Of a DNA stretch of 64,000 nucleotides, positions 20,450 to 33,399 are shown in pieces. Within the stretch, counting starts at the first letter, position 1; every line of letters begins with the position of its first letter. The position numbers and the translations under genes were made by a program. The notes below the pieces were generated by a model, which did no database searches, was not told where the DNA came from, and saw nothing but the letters and a program-made list of their open reading frames with translations. The DNA is from Eulemur rufifrons (lineage: Eukaryota > Chordata > Mammalia > Primates > Lemuridae), in contig NC_090995.1 of NCBI RefSeq assembly GCF_041146395.1, positions 15,069,501 to 15,133,500 of the forward strand, written 5' to 3'.

Positions 20450-23400
20450 CTTATTTTATTGTCCTCTTCAAGACCCTGAGCTGAGGATCTAGAAGTGGAT
20501 TCTAGCACCAAGAAATGCACCTACGTAAAAATCTCTTCCTCTGATTAATCTGCATAACAATTTATTCGAATGCTGAGACACAGGAATTGACATATCAAAA
20601 AATTTCTATTGAAGAAATACATTTAATAGCAAAAGATATATGATAATGTCTAACGATTAGCAGAGATCATCAATATTTCAGCAACTCAGAGGCAAGAGAG
20701 AGAGCACTGTGCACAGGACGATTGGAGGAATTCTCCAGCATGGAAATGGAACAGAGGTGGGTGGATTTCAACAAGCGGAGAGGCTAGTGGTGAGGTTTTT
20801 AAAAAAAAAAATGGCCAGTCAACACCACAGGTGGGAAGAACAAAGTCTCTCCCTTTCTTTTTAAACATGAAAATAATCATTTTTTAATTAACTCCAATTT
20901 CTATGACCTAACCAGCCACCAAAATCTCTCTTTACTGTGGTTCAAGTGAGATCCACTTCCGGAGTCTCAACTTAGCAACATTATCAACAGAGTGAACGCA
21001 AACTTCAGTGCTAACGGAACTTTCGCTCATGTATACAACAGTGTATATTGGTATTACTATTTTCAATTATCTATAAAACTATGATTTCTTCTTTCTTTAT
21101 TCCATCAAGATAGCCAAAAATATAATTTCTTTTGCCCATTGAAAAAGAAGAAACAGTAGATAACTAGAGGAATTTAACACTCCTCTAAAACCTAAACATA
21201 AAATCTTTTTAATCAAAAACAACTCGTTAATCCTGGCTTTGAAATCGGAAAAATTATATTAAAATGCACACAATGTGTGTGATTCATTCAAAAACCTGAA
21301 GATAGCAACATATAATCCCATAAAGCCATAGAGATTTTTAGATCAAGGTAAAAAAGGTACATTAAACCTGAAAGGAATGGATTCACAGAAACAAGAGTGT
21401 TACTGGAATATTCCTTTGTGTTGAGTAACAGAGAAGCAGATTTTGTCCAATCTTGCTTTCTACTTCCCATCTGGAAAAGCTCTGGAAACGAACGGGTTGA
21501 AGGGATGCCTTCGACATCTGCAAAGTTAAAAGCACCAAGAATCAGAACAGGCACAATAATCCCGTATGCAACAGCAGGTACTTTGCACACAGTCGTGAGA
21601 CAGAATGAAAGTCAGGCACAGATGTGCAAATTCCTAGACTTAATCCGACGGGTCCTCTAGCCCCGGTTTAGTTACTCTGTTTCAGCTTCTGCGTAACCAA
21701 CTGAAGGACGTGGTCGTGTATACGAGGAATAAATCCAGGTCAAAAATCCGGTTTGGGATGTCAGGTGACTACTGATTTGAACTCCATGAACCACCAAGTA
21801 CAGAAAGTTTTCGTTAATAGTTTTTTGTGTATCGTTGTGCACATTAGTCTATGTTAAATGGAATCTGTGAACAGGACCTAATGTTTGCGTCTCTGAGATC
21901 CTGAAAGAAGAGGAAATTGTGCGTCAAAGAGAAACGACGTGGGTAGAAGGGACAAAACGAACAGCGGTCACAGACCTGAGACTCAGTGATTGAAAACACC
22001 AGCTATTCCTGATGCCTAAAATATTCTCTGGAGCAGCCACACGTAACGGCTCCGAAATTCATTCTGTGTTCACAGATCCAGCTTTTAGGTGTTCATCTCT
22101 CTTCCCACATCCGTGGTATGAAGATAGAGACAAGAAGACGAAATTTCTAATTACATAATCTAATTACAGTGCAGATTTAACTAGGATTTGATTCTAAAAT
22201 TTATATGTATCTATAAACTCATCCCAAGTTTTTGGGGGACAGGCATTTTTACTCAACTAGTAGAAGTCTAAAGAAAACCTGCAAATAGGCTACAACATGT
22301 CTTATCAGAACCACTAAGTATATTGTTACCTACTAGACTCTTCAGAAGGTGCAGTAAATGCTCTTGTAAAATCAGCCAAAAACCTGGATAACCAATTATA
22401 TAAGAACTAATACTATTAGAAATAGCACTATTTTATTTTGCTTCCCCATTTATAGTAAAACTGATTTTTTCCAAACTGAGTAAATGTACGTGAATGTGCT
22501 TTTAATTTCAAACATGCCACATTTTGTATATGTATCTCTTGTCAATATTCTTATACTTCCATAATGGTAGAAATATCCAAAAATCAAGAGCACCACCGTC
22601 AAATGGAGATTTACATTTTGAGGAAAGAAAAACCTTTTTCAGTTTGTCTCGTTTGCATGCAAGTAAGAGAATTTTGATTCTTCATCTCTCATCTTCATTA
22701 AATCTTAATTTCAGTAAGAAAAACACCAAAATCTGCAAACTCCACGTGCGGCAACCTCTCTCCCTCCTCTGACCTGAATCATACACAGAACTTTAAAACT
22801 GGATTATTTCTCCCCACCTGGGATCCGAGACCGAGATCAAACCTGACCCTGACAAATGCCGCAAATCCCAACTGCTCCCGGGGTCCCGGGCAAGGCCTGG
22901 GAGGGCGGCTGCCAGGCCCTACTGTTTCAGACGAGTTCCGTTTCTCTAACAATTTAAATCTGCCAAGAAGAAACCGAGACAGGCGAGCTTCGTGCCAAAA
23001 AGCCCCCAGCTGAAGCCAGAGATGCATGCTCTCTCTAGCCTGCGATGAGAGAGGGAGCAGAGGAGGAGTAAAGGATGGAGATTCATAAGCAGGACAGAGG
23101 CTCAGATGCTTCTGGAATGCCACAGCAGGACAATTTCCGGCCTGACGATGTCACTTTGCTGAGCTCTATATTCGGAACAGAACATCCCTCGCCCTTTCCC
23201 TGCGCTACATCCCAGCACATTTGGGGCTGACATGCCTGTGACGTGTCTTCTTCCCCTTCCCCAGCCTCACCCTCCCACGATTGTGCAACCAGAGAAACTT
23301 CTCATCACGGGGCTCCTGCCCCCCCAGTCCAATTTCAGAACAGAAAGTCTCGGGGCCAAGAAACCTTCCCCAGAAGACCCAACAGTCCCTGCTGTTTGGT

Positions 23401-23810
23401 TTTCTGGTCTTTTGCATCAAATTCACCCCCTAAAAAAAGGAGGTTGACAGCCAGGTCCAACTATCCTATGGGCCACAGTGAGAAGAGGAGAGAAGAAGAG
23501 ATGGTTAGTGGTCGCCTTCTATCCCCCAAGGGCCAAATGCACTGAGAAGGGCTGAGAACCTCCTCCACCAGGCTGGCAGCTGCCTCCCTGGCGTTCGAGA
23601 AACGAGAGACCTGCTGTTCACTCCCACCGGTCCAGGTGGTGAAAAATCTCAAGTTCATCCAAGCAGACACCTCCCATCCTAGTACAGAATGACAATAAAT
23701 TGGGATAAATGGTCACTGTCACAAATACACGCAGAAGCTACAATGCGTGCTAATGTGAGGTACGATATTTTCACGGCCACAAGTTTAAGATCCTTCCAGT
23801 AGCCGAAATA
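20450..23810. other. Long unique stretch
   Basis: About 3.4 kb with no repeat or gene that I recognise. Overlapping ORFs of 80-115 codons occur on both strands (21288-21590 minus; 22779-23123 minus; 23243-23545 plus) without known domains. The 22800-23700 part is richer in GC than its surroundings. Confidence 0.5.
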
Positions 23811-23811
23811 T

Positions 23812-23878
23812 CATCTTTGGAATCAAACGGTTCTGGATTCAAATCCCAGCTCTCCTAGTGATGGTCCCTGCAATGTGT
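23812..23878 (+). repeat. MIR SINE head fragment
   Basis: The short string GGTTCTGGATTCAAATCCCA GCTCTCCTAGTG resembles the tRNA-related head of MIR with its box B (GGTTCAAATCC-type). It is brief, so the call is weak. Confidence 0.5.
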
Positions 23879-23879
23879 T

Positions 23880-24215
23880 AAAAATTAAAAACCATTTGTA
23901 TGTCCATCCACAGAAGATTGCTCAACTACATTATGATGTATCATACGAGTGGAGTGTTACGTAGCCATTAAAAATATTGTAGAAAAATGTTGAATGACCT
24001 AAGAAATCATCTCTCAGATAAGTGGAAAAGCACGCTGCAAACAGTATTCCAGTACCCTATTTCTAAAATTTTTCTAAATTTCTATTATTTTCGTAGAGAA
24101 AAAATATTAAAAGGATATATACGAAAATATTAACATCGTTATATCAGTATGGTACGATAATGGATGATTTTTAGTGTTCTTATTTTTATGAAATTATTTT
24201 TTTTGAAAAAAAAAC
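23880..24215 (+). mobile_element. Ancient L1M 3' fragment
   Basis: The order ATTTGTATGTCCATCCACAG, ACATTATGATGTATCATACG, GTTACGTAGCCATTAAAAAT and AGTGGAAAAGCACGCTGCAA matches the 3' end of old L1M elements. It is strongly diverged, with no reading frame left. Confidence 0.7.
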
Positions 24216-25080
24216 AAACCCGTGTTTGTTAGTCAGTTAAAAATAACATACATTTGCTTGAGTTTTAAATTTTACTATTTCATTGAAAATTCAGGAATGT
24301 AAATAATGATGTCTATAAGCCCAAGCCTAAATCCATACACACTTAGCCACATATTTACTCCTATTTTCTCTAAAATGCCAGTATATTGATACACATTATG
24401 TTGGCACACACAGGCACACCGACAGATGAAAACATTCCTACTAATTTCCTATAGAAAACCCTGTGTATTTCCTCAAACTTTGCTTTAAAACGCACTTTAC
24501 AGCTCTATTTGAGAAAGAGTTTCAGCGTATCTGTTAACGCCTCTTCTTTGTCAAGCCTTCAAAATGCTGCTGACCTTGCCGATAATTTTTCCCTTACAAC
24601 ATATTAATTATTGTTCTGGCACCTCTGGTCTGCTCGTGAAATCAATGAAGCGTGCAATGCCCCGTGCAGAGTAATATTTCATAGTTGGTACTTTACGTAT
24701 GAATTACTTTTCTGTTTTTTTGCTAATCCAGTCGGGGGTGAGGGGAACCCACCCCGTTCCGGAATGAACCGTCGTGAGGGAAGCAGGAAAACAGCACACA
24801 GTTCGCATTTGCCGACCTGCAAAAACTGCTAAGGGAAATAAAGCTTCTACACCAGTCCCTGTCTGCTGGCCCCGTGTCCCCTCCTATGAGCCCTGTAGGT
24901 GGGAACCTTCCCGTGGCAGTGACCGGCTTCCTTGCACTTAAAATAACAGAGGTGGCCTTCGAGAAGCCGGTAATGCAAGCCACACACCTCGTTGTTTTGA
25001 GCCTGAAACACAAAGTAAAATCCACAGTCCGGTGCAGCATCCGCGGAAGATGCTCTACGGAGTGCAATTCAAAATTTTAA
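24216..25080. other. Unique intergenic stretch
   Basis: No repeat or gene recognised. Overlapping ORFs at 24723-25067 (minus) and 24874-25080 (plus) carry no known domain. Confidence 0.45.
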
Positions 25081-25084
25081 CCAT

Positions 25085-25640
25085 TTACGCAATTATAATC
25101 TGCAAGGAGGAAAAAATATGGGAAGATCACAGTCTATTAAGGTTCTGTTTTGTTGTCACTTCAGCTGCCCAAGAGTTAAAATTTCAATCCGTTTGACAAT
25201 CTGAGAGCCGCAGTTTTAATCCTGAATTCCAGGAGTTTCTCTCTCTCGCCAGTCATTCAGCAGGAACAGAAAAAAATTCAGATGTGACATTTCTTGATTC
25301 AAGAGCTGTGCTAAGCAGTTATAAAGCTGCTATAATTTATAGTAAAGAATAAAGCTAACCTAAGAGGCCTCAGCCCCGATTTGCTAAAACTTATTACACC
25401 TCATTGGCCACGGAATAGCCAAAAGAAGAAAAACGGGAGAAAAAAAAAAAAACTCATCTGAATAAGAAACTTTACTAGCATTAGCCTAATGAGAAATGAT
25501 TGGCTTAAAATTGCTCTGGCTCCATCGATAGGTTCAGATTAATACTATTTACGATGTTATCATATCCCATTTCCCGAGTTACAGGAAAGCCAGAGGAGTT
25601 AGTGAGATCATACTAATGAGTGGATAGATGTTTGCAGATG
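25085..25640. promoter_or_regulatory. Candidate conserved non-coding element
   Basis: A repeat-free block dense in ATTA/TAAT cores, including the perfect palindrome CATTAGCCTAATG at 25479-25491, TTCAGATTAATACTA and GCAATTATAATCTGC. All frames are interrupted. The texture resembles vertebrate developmental enhancers. This is inference from composition and motif clustering only. Confidence 0.35.
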
Positions 25641-28138
25641 TCTGTCCGACTCCTGAGTCTAGTTAAATGTATCAGTAGGACCTGTCGTTCTCCACTGAAT
25701 ATCCCAGCTGTTGACTATGTTACAGAAATATTAACTATGTATACACAATTATTTGAAGCAATAATTTGAGTTTGAGATTATAGATGTACCAATTGTGTTG
25801 ATGCCACCCACATTAGCACTTATGAAGTGCTGTGACATGCCATGAACATGCTAAACCAATGAACGAGAACGTGTCATTGTTCCTAACTGGTCCTGTGAAT
25901 GACACAGCTCTGTGAAAGAAAGTGCGCTAGCTGGGTTTTCTACCACCTCATCTTCAATCCACATTTTAGATGAGCATCTTCTACAGCAAGATGTATTCCC
26001 TTGTGGCCAAAATGCTTTGGAGTAACTGGCTGAAGACAGGGGTAAGCTCATGGCCAAAATGCTACGATGTCAAAGAAAAGTAGCAAGTAGCTGGTTTACC
26101 CCTAAATCAACACTCTTGATCCAAAATAATTCTAACCTTCTCAGAAGTTATTCCATCATGGTGAGGTGAGGTATCTGCCCACGACTTTCCAAAACTTCCG
26201 TTATGTCTGGACGAGAGACAGGGACGACTTATTCTTTGTAGTACAAAACCCCCGCTGACATCGATTCTTAGACTAGAAAAAAAATTAACATTGCCAAGAG
26301 TTATCTGGGTGAGTCACACTATTTTTACACATGGACAAGTCAGTTGTCATCTCGCGTGACTTTGGAAATTCTCAGATCTGATCACTTTCTAAAATATGTG
26401 TCAGATACTAAAAAATCATACCCGTGGCTAAAGAGGAAGGAGATGTCCAAAGACATGAAACAAAAATCGACCACACACGTGTCGTTTAAAATGTCTATAA
26501 ATACTTTCTTTGAGAAACATATATATGCTTCCTATTCAAGGTTCCTCACTCATTTCAAGACCTGTGTGTTAGCACAGCTAATTCAACCATGCAACCATTC
26601 TTGTATCTATGTTAGGACGACTTTAAATAAGTTTAAAAACACATCAGGTCTAGCCCTTTTGGGTTTGTTGAGTTCTCTTGAGGTGATCTGAGGATTATTG
26701 AAGAAAATAAGAAACATGTTCTGCTTAGAACATGGGCTGTCCAAGTTCAGGGTCAAATCAGGAGACGACTGAATAGAAAGAGGACAAAGGTTAATGCTGG
26801 GAAGCAGAAATCACTTCTCATAAATCGCTGGCTTATGAAAATAAAAGACTTTCCCTTTTCTTTTAAGGTAAAATAGTCCATCCCTGCTGCTACTCATGAC
26901 AGCTGTATAATACACTACTTGGAGAAAATAAAAATCGAATATTTGAAAGCCCAAGAATGTATGCACTATCATTTTACCAAAGCCTTGCGTGGAAGTGTTT
27001 GTGTTATTAACACCCTCTGAAATTTACTATAGTGACTAATTTGCTATCGTCACTGGACGGAAATCATGTAGCATGATTTACACTACTCCAGAATCTTTAC
27101 TAACTTGGGCCCCGTAAATTTGATCATTTAATAATTTAGTGCTAAATCTCTTCTTTTAATGAAAAGAGAGTGATCATGATTATTATTAATGCTATTTTTT
27201 AGTTAGTTTTAAATTATGCCATTAGGATAAAACATTCTACTTAATTTAATATTTCAACTCAAAATTAATTTCCGAAGTCTTTAATTCTAGTCAGTCTGCA
27301 TAATTACAAGGTATTGTAATACTCTTGCCATTGAATCTCTAAAGTGCATTTAACAATAGGGAATGTTAAGTGAGTATCTTATTTAGGTATCGTAGCTTAG
27401 AGTTGGGTCTTAGTTTCTCAGAATTCCAACAGTCAGCATTCTAATTGAGAACCTAAAAATGTCTCTTTTTTGAAGAAAAAATAAACAATGGATAAAGCCA
27501 TTTATATCAGATTCTGATAAAAGCACTGTATAATTTTAAAGTACTATGATGAATTTTCTGTGTATTTTCTTAAGGAACATGTTCAGTGTGCTTTTGAAAA
27601 TAACAGCATGTCACCTCAAAAGGCTCTCATGTGCCACTTTCATCCAATTTTTGTCACCTGATGAATGGAAAAGTCACATTTTGTGCATAGCAGTAGTTAT
27701 TTCGTGTGCTGACAGGTGTTGGTGCAAAAGCAACTTGCAACTTAAGACCACCATCTACTGGTTCTCTCCAACGCTGCAAAGCTATCAGCACAATGTCCAA
27801 CTGATCGATTCTAAATACACCTTGCTCAAAAACCTGAAAGCATCCTTGCAAAGAATTTGCTAAACTTGTCACCTACCTCCTAACCAATACTTTAGTATTC
27901 CATTTGCTCATTCTTAAAGACATGAGCCATCCTTAAAGAAACGACAATAACTAATCTGTTATGTGTGATTCTTGCGATAACTAATCATAAGAATCTATTA
28001 GCTTAAATGCTGTTACCTACAGTAATTAACTGCAGGGGTTTTTTTCCTACATAATGAACTTGATACTCTTCAATCAGACTTGATTGATAGACAGATAATT
28101 TATTTCCCTGCCACAGAAGATGATATCCTATGACAGTC
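25641..28138. other. Long unique stretch
   Basis: About 2.5 kb, AT-rich, no gene recognised. Near 27714 the string GGTGTTGGTGCAAAAGCAAC resembles one end of a MADE1/Hsmar1-type element, but no matching second end was found. The 27080-27440 part is rich in TAAT/ATTA cores. Confidence 0.5.
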
Positions 28139-28165
28139 AAGATTCTATTTAAGAACCAAATAGGA

Positions 28166-28502
28166 GGCCGGGCGCGGTGGCTCACTCCTGTCATCCCAGC
28201 ACTCTGGGAGGCTGAGGCGGGAGGATCGTTTGAGCTCAGGAGTTCGAGACCAGCCTGAGCAAGAGTGAGACCCTGTCTGTACTAAAAATAGAAAGAAATT
28301 AGCTGGACAACTAAAAATATGTAGAAAAAATTAGCTAGGCATGGTGGCGCATGCCTGTAGTCCCAGCTACTCAGGAGGCTGAGGCAGGAGGATCGCTTGA
28401 GCCCAGGAGTTGGAGGTTGCTGTGAGCGAGGCTGACACCACGGCACTCACTCTAGCCCAGGCAACAGAGTGAGACTCTGTTTCAAAAGAAAAAAAAAAAA
28501 AA
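28166..28502 (+). mobile_element. Full-length Alu with a 27-bp target-site duplication
   Basis: A complete dimeric Alu with head GGCCGGGCGCGGTGGCTCAC, the linker TTAGCTGGACAACTAAAAAT and a poly-A tail interrupted by one G. The flanks at 28139-28165 and 28503-28529 are identical over 27 bases (beginning AAGATTCTATTT), unusually long for an Alu and showing that neither copy has mutated. The right arm has the GCACTCACTCTAGCCC variant. Confidence 0.97.
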
Positions 28503-28529
28503 AAGATTCTATTTAAGAACCAAATAGGA

Positions 28530-28975
28530 GAACGCCTTGTTGATGAGACGCCTTTATACCGATTCCCATTGTCTATCATTACTCAAGAGCCGTGGTTTTC
28601 CCACCAAAGTCAAGAGCATAGAGGGAAACTACTGCCCCGAAAGGGACATGGAATTGTGACTCAGGGTCACCGGCTCTCTAGAACCTTGCAATTTACTATG
28701 ATTAGTAATTTTCAGAGCTGGATGAAAGTTGAGTTAAAGTCCTCAAGAGCTGGCTGCCTTCGCTCTGCTCCCTTCTCAACTGAACTCTTGTTTTTAGGTT
28801 TAGAGACAAAGCGTTCCATTTATGAACCAAATGCTTTGTGTCTTTCGTGTACTGTCCCATCCATGCTGGAAAGATACAATTCCTTGTTTCTCAAGTTCCT
28901 TCGTTCATTTACTCAACCAGTATTGGTCACAGGCCCCGGGCTTGTGGCCGGTAACGGAGGTGCCTCTCCTCATCG
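28530..28975. other. Unique intergenic stretch
   Basis: No repeat recognised. A 172-codon ORF (28569-29087 plus) starts here and runs into the L2 fragment. It has no known domain and its 3' half is repeat sequence, so I do not call it a gene. Confidence 0.45.
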
Positions 28976-28979
28976 TGTA

Positions 28980-29245
28980 CCGGCCGGTTCCTCCGAGAGG
29001 CCTTTCCCGATGGTCGGTCTGTGTAATCAGATCCTAATCCTGTCACTCTACTCGTTTATTTCCATCACAGAACTCACTGTCACCTGACTTTGAGTACTTA
29101 TTGGCTCATTAGTCAGTCCCCCCACGGCAGAATGTGGGCTTCATGACAACAAAGAACTGTCTGCCTTGCTCACCTGGCACCTCCAGCCGACAGAAAAACG
29201 CACAGCATTTAGTAGCTGCTCAATTAATGTTTATGAAACTAATGG
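28980..29245 (+). repeat. L2 LINE 3' end (ancient)
   Basis: GAGGCCTTTCCCGATGGTCG, CCTGTCACTCTACTCGTTTA, CACAGAACTCACTGTCACCT, GAATGTGGGCTTCATGACAA and TTTAGTAGCTGCTCAATTAA follow the order of the L2 3' region (ending in the TAGTAGGCGCTCAATAAAT-type motif). It is a diverged fossil copy. Confidence 0.8.
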
Positions 29246-30400
29246 ACAGATTTCAGGCTACTTAATGGGCCTCGATTTTTCCCCAATATTGGTTAAGGTC
29301 TCTCCCCCCCCCATTCTGTATGGTTCTCAAACATACTTAAATTAACAAACATTCATTGGTATTCAACAGAATGCCAGATTGATGCAAATTTAGGAGTTGA
29401 TGACAGCATATTCTTTTACGTTCCAACTCACCCAGCTCTGAGAATGTTCTCTTTTTTATTGAAACCCTTTCACTTTTCCTTTCCATTAATTTTCACATCT
29501 CAGTTCTATAATCTCTATCCCTCGTAAACTAAAACCCTACTCTGCTTTTATAATCCCAGATCTGATTGCACCTTGAGATTTCAGGATAACCTACAACTTC
29601 ACGTAAATATCAACTATAAATTCTAAATCAATAGATTGTGCATAAAAATCAATGTCACTCTGCAGGATCTCTGGCCTGTTCATTTTCCTGATACATACAT
29701 AACAGAATGGAGGAGCTAATCATATATTTGTTGAATGAGTGAAAATACTGTCTTACCCTAAGACAAGGTCTATGTCCGGTAGACTGTAGTCCCTAAAATG
29801 ATGTTCATCTAGTGGGAAAAAAAAAAAAAAACCTTCAATTTTCCCCTTTCTTATGACACAATTCCTTCAAATTCTTCATTATTTCTCCCTATGGCAAACA
29901 ATCGTCTTCTTTGGGCTTTGGAAATTCCTGCTATGAAATTATATCGCATGACAATTGTATTCAGGGACAGAACCTGCTTTATTCTCTCCAAATTATGAGG
30001 TACATAGATCACACTGTATCTCAGTTTGAGAATGTATGTGTCCTGTGTAACTTTGTAACTTTACGAGCATAAGAAAAAATCTATAGGAATCCTTCCGGGG
30101 AGAAAATATTAATAAATATCGGAGCATAATTACTTAACAGACCTAACAACAAAATTTTTCTGAGTTATTTTTATTTACCCTGAAGGTAACCAGCACATAG
30201 ACCTTATCGTGGAAAGACAAAGATAAAAGGAAAATAAACCATTTTTAAGTTTCTGCTATGTATTTGGCTGTAGACGAGACACTTTCATCGCGCTAAGTTG
30301 CAATCCCTATGCAAGCTCCATTTCGGATGTGCTGCCCGAGGCTGAACCCAGAGCCAGCAGAGCCAAACACACAGTAGGTCTCCCCAACCACAGCGGCTAG
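29246..30400. other. AT-rich unique stretch
   Basis: No gene recognised. An A-run of 15-16 bases lies near 29817-29832. Confidence 0.45.
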
Positions 30401-30404
30401 GACT

Positions 30405-30610
30405 GGCTGGGTACTTATTATACACCGCATACCGTTCCAAGCACTTTTCACACACTAATTCATTTTATTCTCATACCAATGCTATAGAATAGGTGTTATC
30501 GTCGCTTTATAGACGAGGAAACTAGCCGAGGGGGGTCAAGGTCACGCAGGTGGCGGGGCTAAGACGCAAATCCGGGCCGTGCAACATTGTAGCCCACGCT
30601 TAGCCACTGT
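30405..30610 (-). repeat. MIR SINE, near full length
   Basis: In reverse orientation it shows the whole MIR order: GGGTACTTATTATACACCGC, CATTTTATTCTCATACCAAT, TAGACGAGGAAACTAGCCGA, GGTCACGCAGGTGGCGGGGC and GACGCAAATCCGGGCC. Confidence 0.85.
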
Positions 30611-31865
30611 ATCGGCCTTGCTGAATGAATCAGACGACACCATGCCCTTTAGGAGCCAATACCTTTTTATACTGGGATGGTTCTGAGCTTGGCGCAGACG
30701 CGCCCGTTTCGAAGCCATAGTGCTTGCCCTTCTGCGAAACAGATAATACGGTGAGTTCCCCCTCTGGCTTCGTAAGTCCCAGGTAGAGCCTCCGTCTCCC
30801 GCTCTTCACCTCTCGTTCTTCACAGCTCAGCACTCATCATCAGCCCACAATGCAGGGTAGAACTGCCAGCGCCGTCCCGATGATGCAGTTATTTCCAATT
30901 GGCACTGGGGAGCCGTGAGGCTAGGAGGCATCACTCACCGCCAGGAGTACAGATGTTTCTAATTGCTTTCCATTACCAAGAATAACAGCTGTTTACATCT
31001 ATCAGCAAATAATTCACAAGAGCTCCAGACTATTAAGATAACACACCCCACCTGGTCACCATCACAAGTTGTCAAGGCCAAGATAGAAGCTGCCAGAATC
31101 CCCTTCTGCGTCTCTGTTCACCAACTGACAGCATGTGTCACCTTCAGACATCCTTATGCTACCCCGCAAGCTCTGGCGTCTTGGTGGCCTGACACATCAA
31201 ATGGACATATGGATTCTTCATGGCTTTGCAGTAAATGTTTGATGGTTATCTTGCAGCCAAGGGCAGCTGACGTAGAGGAGCGAGGGACTTGCAAATCGCC
31301 TGGTGAAAGAGTTTCTGCACGTTTTTCACAGGAGAGGAAGGAGTGTTCTGCTTAGAGTTTCGCAGCTGCAATATGCTTAACTTCCCTTGACGTACCGACA
31401 AATCGCATTGGGTGACGGAGTATGCGATTCCATAGCATCCCAGGGCCCTGGTCACGTGCTGGGATGTAATCCTTAAAATGGACCATGTGAATGGTTCCGT
31501 AAACTTTATCGCATCGTTTTACTGACCACAGAAGATGACAAATATTAAAACACATCGTAGATAGTGGAGTTAAAAAAAGACTAATATACATCTTTGCCAT
31601 TGCCACGGTGATTCCTGCTGCATATTTTTTTCAGCCTAGTTTAAAGTGACTCAGGCAATTGGTCTCTACTATTTTTATGCCGACAGTTCCAGAATCTAAT
31701 ACAACTTCCGTGTTCCTGCTTCTAAAATTGACTATGTAACACATTCAAACACATACTGTTTTGTCCATGAATTGTTTAACCTATTAAAAATAACAGAGCA
31801 TCTTCTATGTATAACTACAGATATGTTTACAAAGCTACATATACCGAAAATTTCTCTTATGGCTT
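30611..31865. other. Unique intergenic stretch
   Basis: No repeat recognised. A 130-codon ORF at 30963-31355 plus has no known domain. Confidence 0.45.
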
Positions 31866-31950
31866 GTGGTAGCTTCTATCCAAGGTGCCCGTGATCAACT
31901 CCTCCCTTCCATGGACTTGTATGTCGTTCCCCCATTGGAAGGTGGAATCC

Positions 31951-32083
31951 GGCCGGGTGCCGTGGCTCCCAGAGTTTTGGGAGGCCGAGGTGGGAGGACC
32001 ACTTGAGCCCAGGAGTTTGAGGTTACGGTGAGCTGTGATCACACCACTGCACTCCAGCCTGGGTGACAGAGTGAGACTGTCTC

Positions 32084-32086
<3 letters not shown>
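31951..32086 (+). mobile_element. Monomeric Alu-like SINE
   Basis: A single-arm Alu of about 135 bp. The head GGCCGGGTGCCGTGGCTCCC runs, after a short deletion, into AGAGTTTTGGGAGGCCGAGG, then GTGAGCTGTGATCACACCAC and the end GTGAGACTGTCTCAAAA. It lacks the strepsirrhine linker and second arm, so it is either an old free monomer or a deleted dimer. Confidence 0.75.

Positions 32087-32125
<39 letters not shown>
32087..32125. repeat. (CA)n microsatellite
   Basis: About 19 CA units with one CG interruption near the right end, grown directly from the A-tail of the Alu monomer, a common origin for CA repeats in primates. Confidence 0.95.
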
Positions 32126-32599
32126 AAACCCAAACAAACAAAGATAGAATCTACAGAGTCCTTTGAATCTGGGCTGATTGCTTTAACCAATAGAATATGC
32201 CAGAAGTGATACTTCGCCAGTTCTAGGCCTAATTCTTAAAAGCACCGGCAGTCTCTGTTCCTCTTCTCTCGGAACTCCTACTTTGTGGGAAGCCGAGCGC
32301 CACGTGGGAACCTCACTACCCTGAGGCCTCCAGGCTGCAAGGAAGCCCAAGCAGCCACGGGGAAGGACCACGTGGAGAAACAGTAGTAACAGCCACCCCC
32401 CTGCACCCCCGCCTCGGCTGTTCCAGCCATGCCAGGACCCCGGCTACCCCAGCCCTCTCCAGCCGTGCAGCCCATCCTGGCTGAGGCTCTGGGTATCGTA
32501 CAGTGCAGACAGGCTGTCCTTGAATTAATGACCCACAGAACGTGACATCATAATCATTTTTTGGTGTCATACAGCAATTGGTAACTGCAACATTGCCCA

Positions 32600-33395
32600 C
32601 CTCACTTTCTGTGAATCTCTGTCATTTTCTTAGCAGTCCTCTATGATACTGATGACATTACTCACAAGAAAAATCTTCCTATTAAGTCATAATTCATACC
32701 ATAAATATCAGTGTAGTTTCTAACAAAAGAAACAAAAGGGAAAATGATAAGTGCTCATAACACACCTCTTACTCCTCCTCTTTTCCTCTAAATCGGTCTC
32801 ACTCCATCGTCAGTGGGGGGTTTACTACAGAGCTTTGCTTATAAAATAAGCTATTATGTATTTTAGGTCTCTGCTACTGCACGGGGTATCAATTCAAATT
32901 CACTGTACTTAGTTTTTCTGGTCTAAATATATATCCCGACAGTCTGGTTTAATTTAGAATAAAATCTTCCCTTCCTTCCAGGAAATTTGTTTCTTTTAAT
33001 AGAACTCCAACAAGTTTGGAAAACCGTACAAATTCTCTTCTCACAACATCAAATATAAATCTGTAGATGCTATTGGGAAAGTACTGGTTTTGAAACCTTA
33101 GGAAAGCATTGTATTTCTTAACAAATATGTGCCTTTTACAATAAAACCTTATTTGTGTATATAGCAAACTATATGTATAAATATATAGATATATATTATA
33201 CATGTGTATCGTGTGTATATATAGTATGCATGTATTAATACAAATTTAAGTCGGGATTAGTTGTGATGTATGTTAGCAAATCTACGGCATTTGTGTGACA
33301 TCTGCCCAGTGCTGGTGAAAAGACTCCCACATGGGAACACAGGCACCTGGGTTCCTGCTCACCTCTCCCACCATGCTGCACGCCCCCACCTGATT
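32600..33395. other. AT-rich unique stretch
   Basis: No gene recognised. A TA-rich low-complexity patch lies around 33165-33235. Confidence 0.45.
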
Positions 33396-33399
33396 CTCA

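Larger units (their letters stand above)
31870..32597 (+). mobile_element. Old LTR-like repeat, interrupted by an Alu monomer
   Basis: Outside the inserted Alu and CA repeat (31951-32125), the flanks read as one old element. On the right are CTGATTGCTTTAACCAATAG, AATATGCCAGAAGTGATACT and CCAGTTCTAGGCCTAATTCT, then a GC-rich part, and the end TTTGGTGTCATACAGCAATT GGTAACTGC, which resembles the GTTACACAGCAATAGATAAC-type end of MaLR/ERVL LTRs. The family assignment is tentative and no internal genes are present. Confidence 0.5.

Noticed and set aside
27714..27740. MADE1/Hsmar1-like end (GGTGTTGGTGCAAAAGCAAC)
   Set aside because: Only one end is visible; no second inverted end or TA duplication was found nearby.
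28569..29087. 172-codon plus-strand ORF
   Set aside because: Its right part is an L2 LINE 3' end; no domain.
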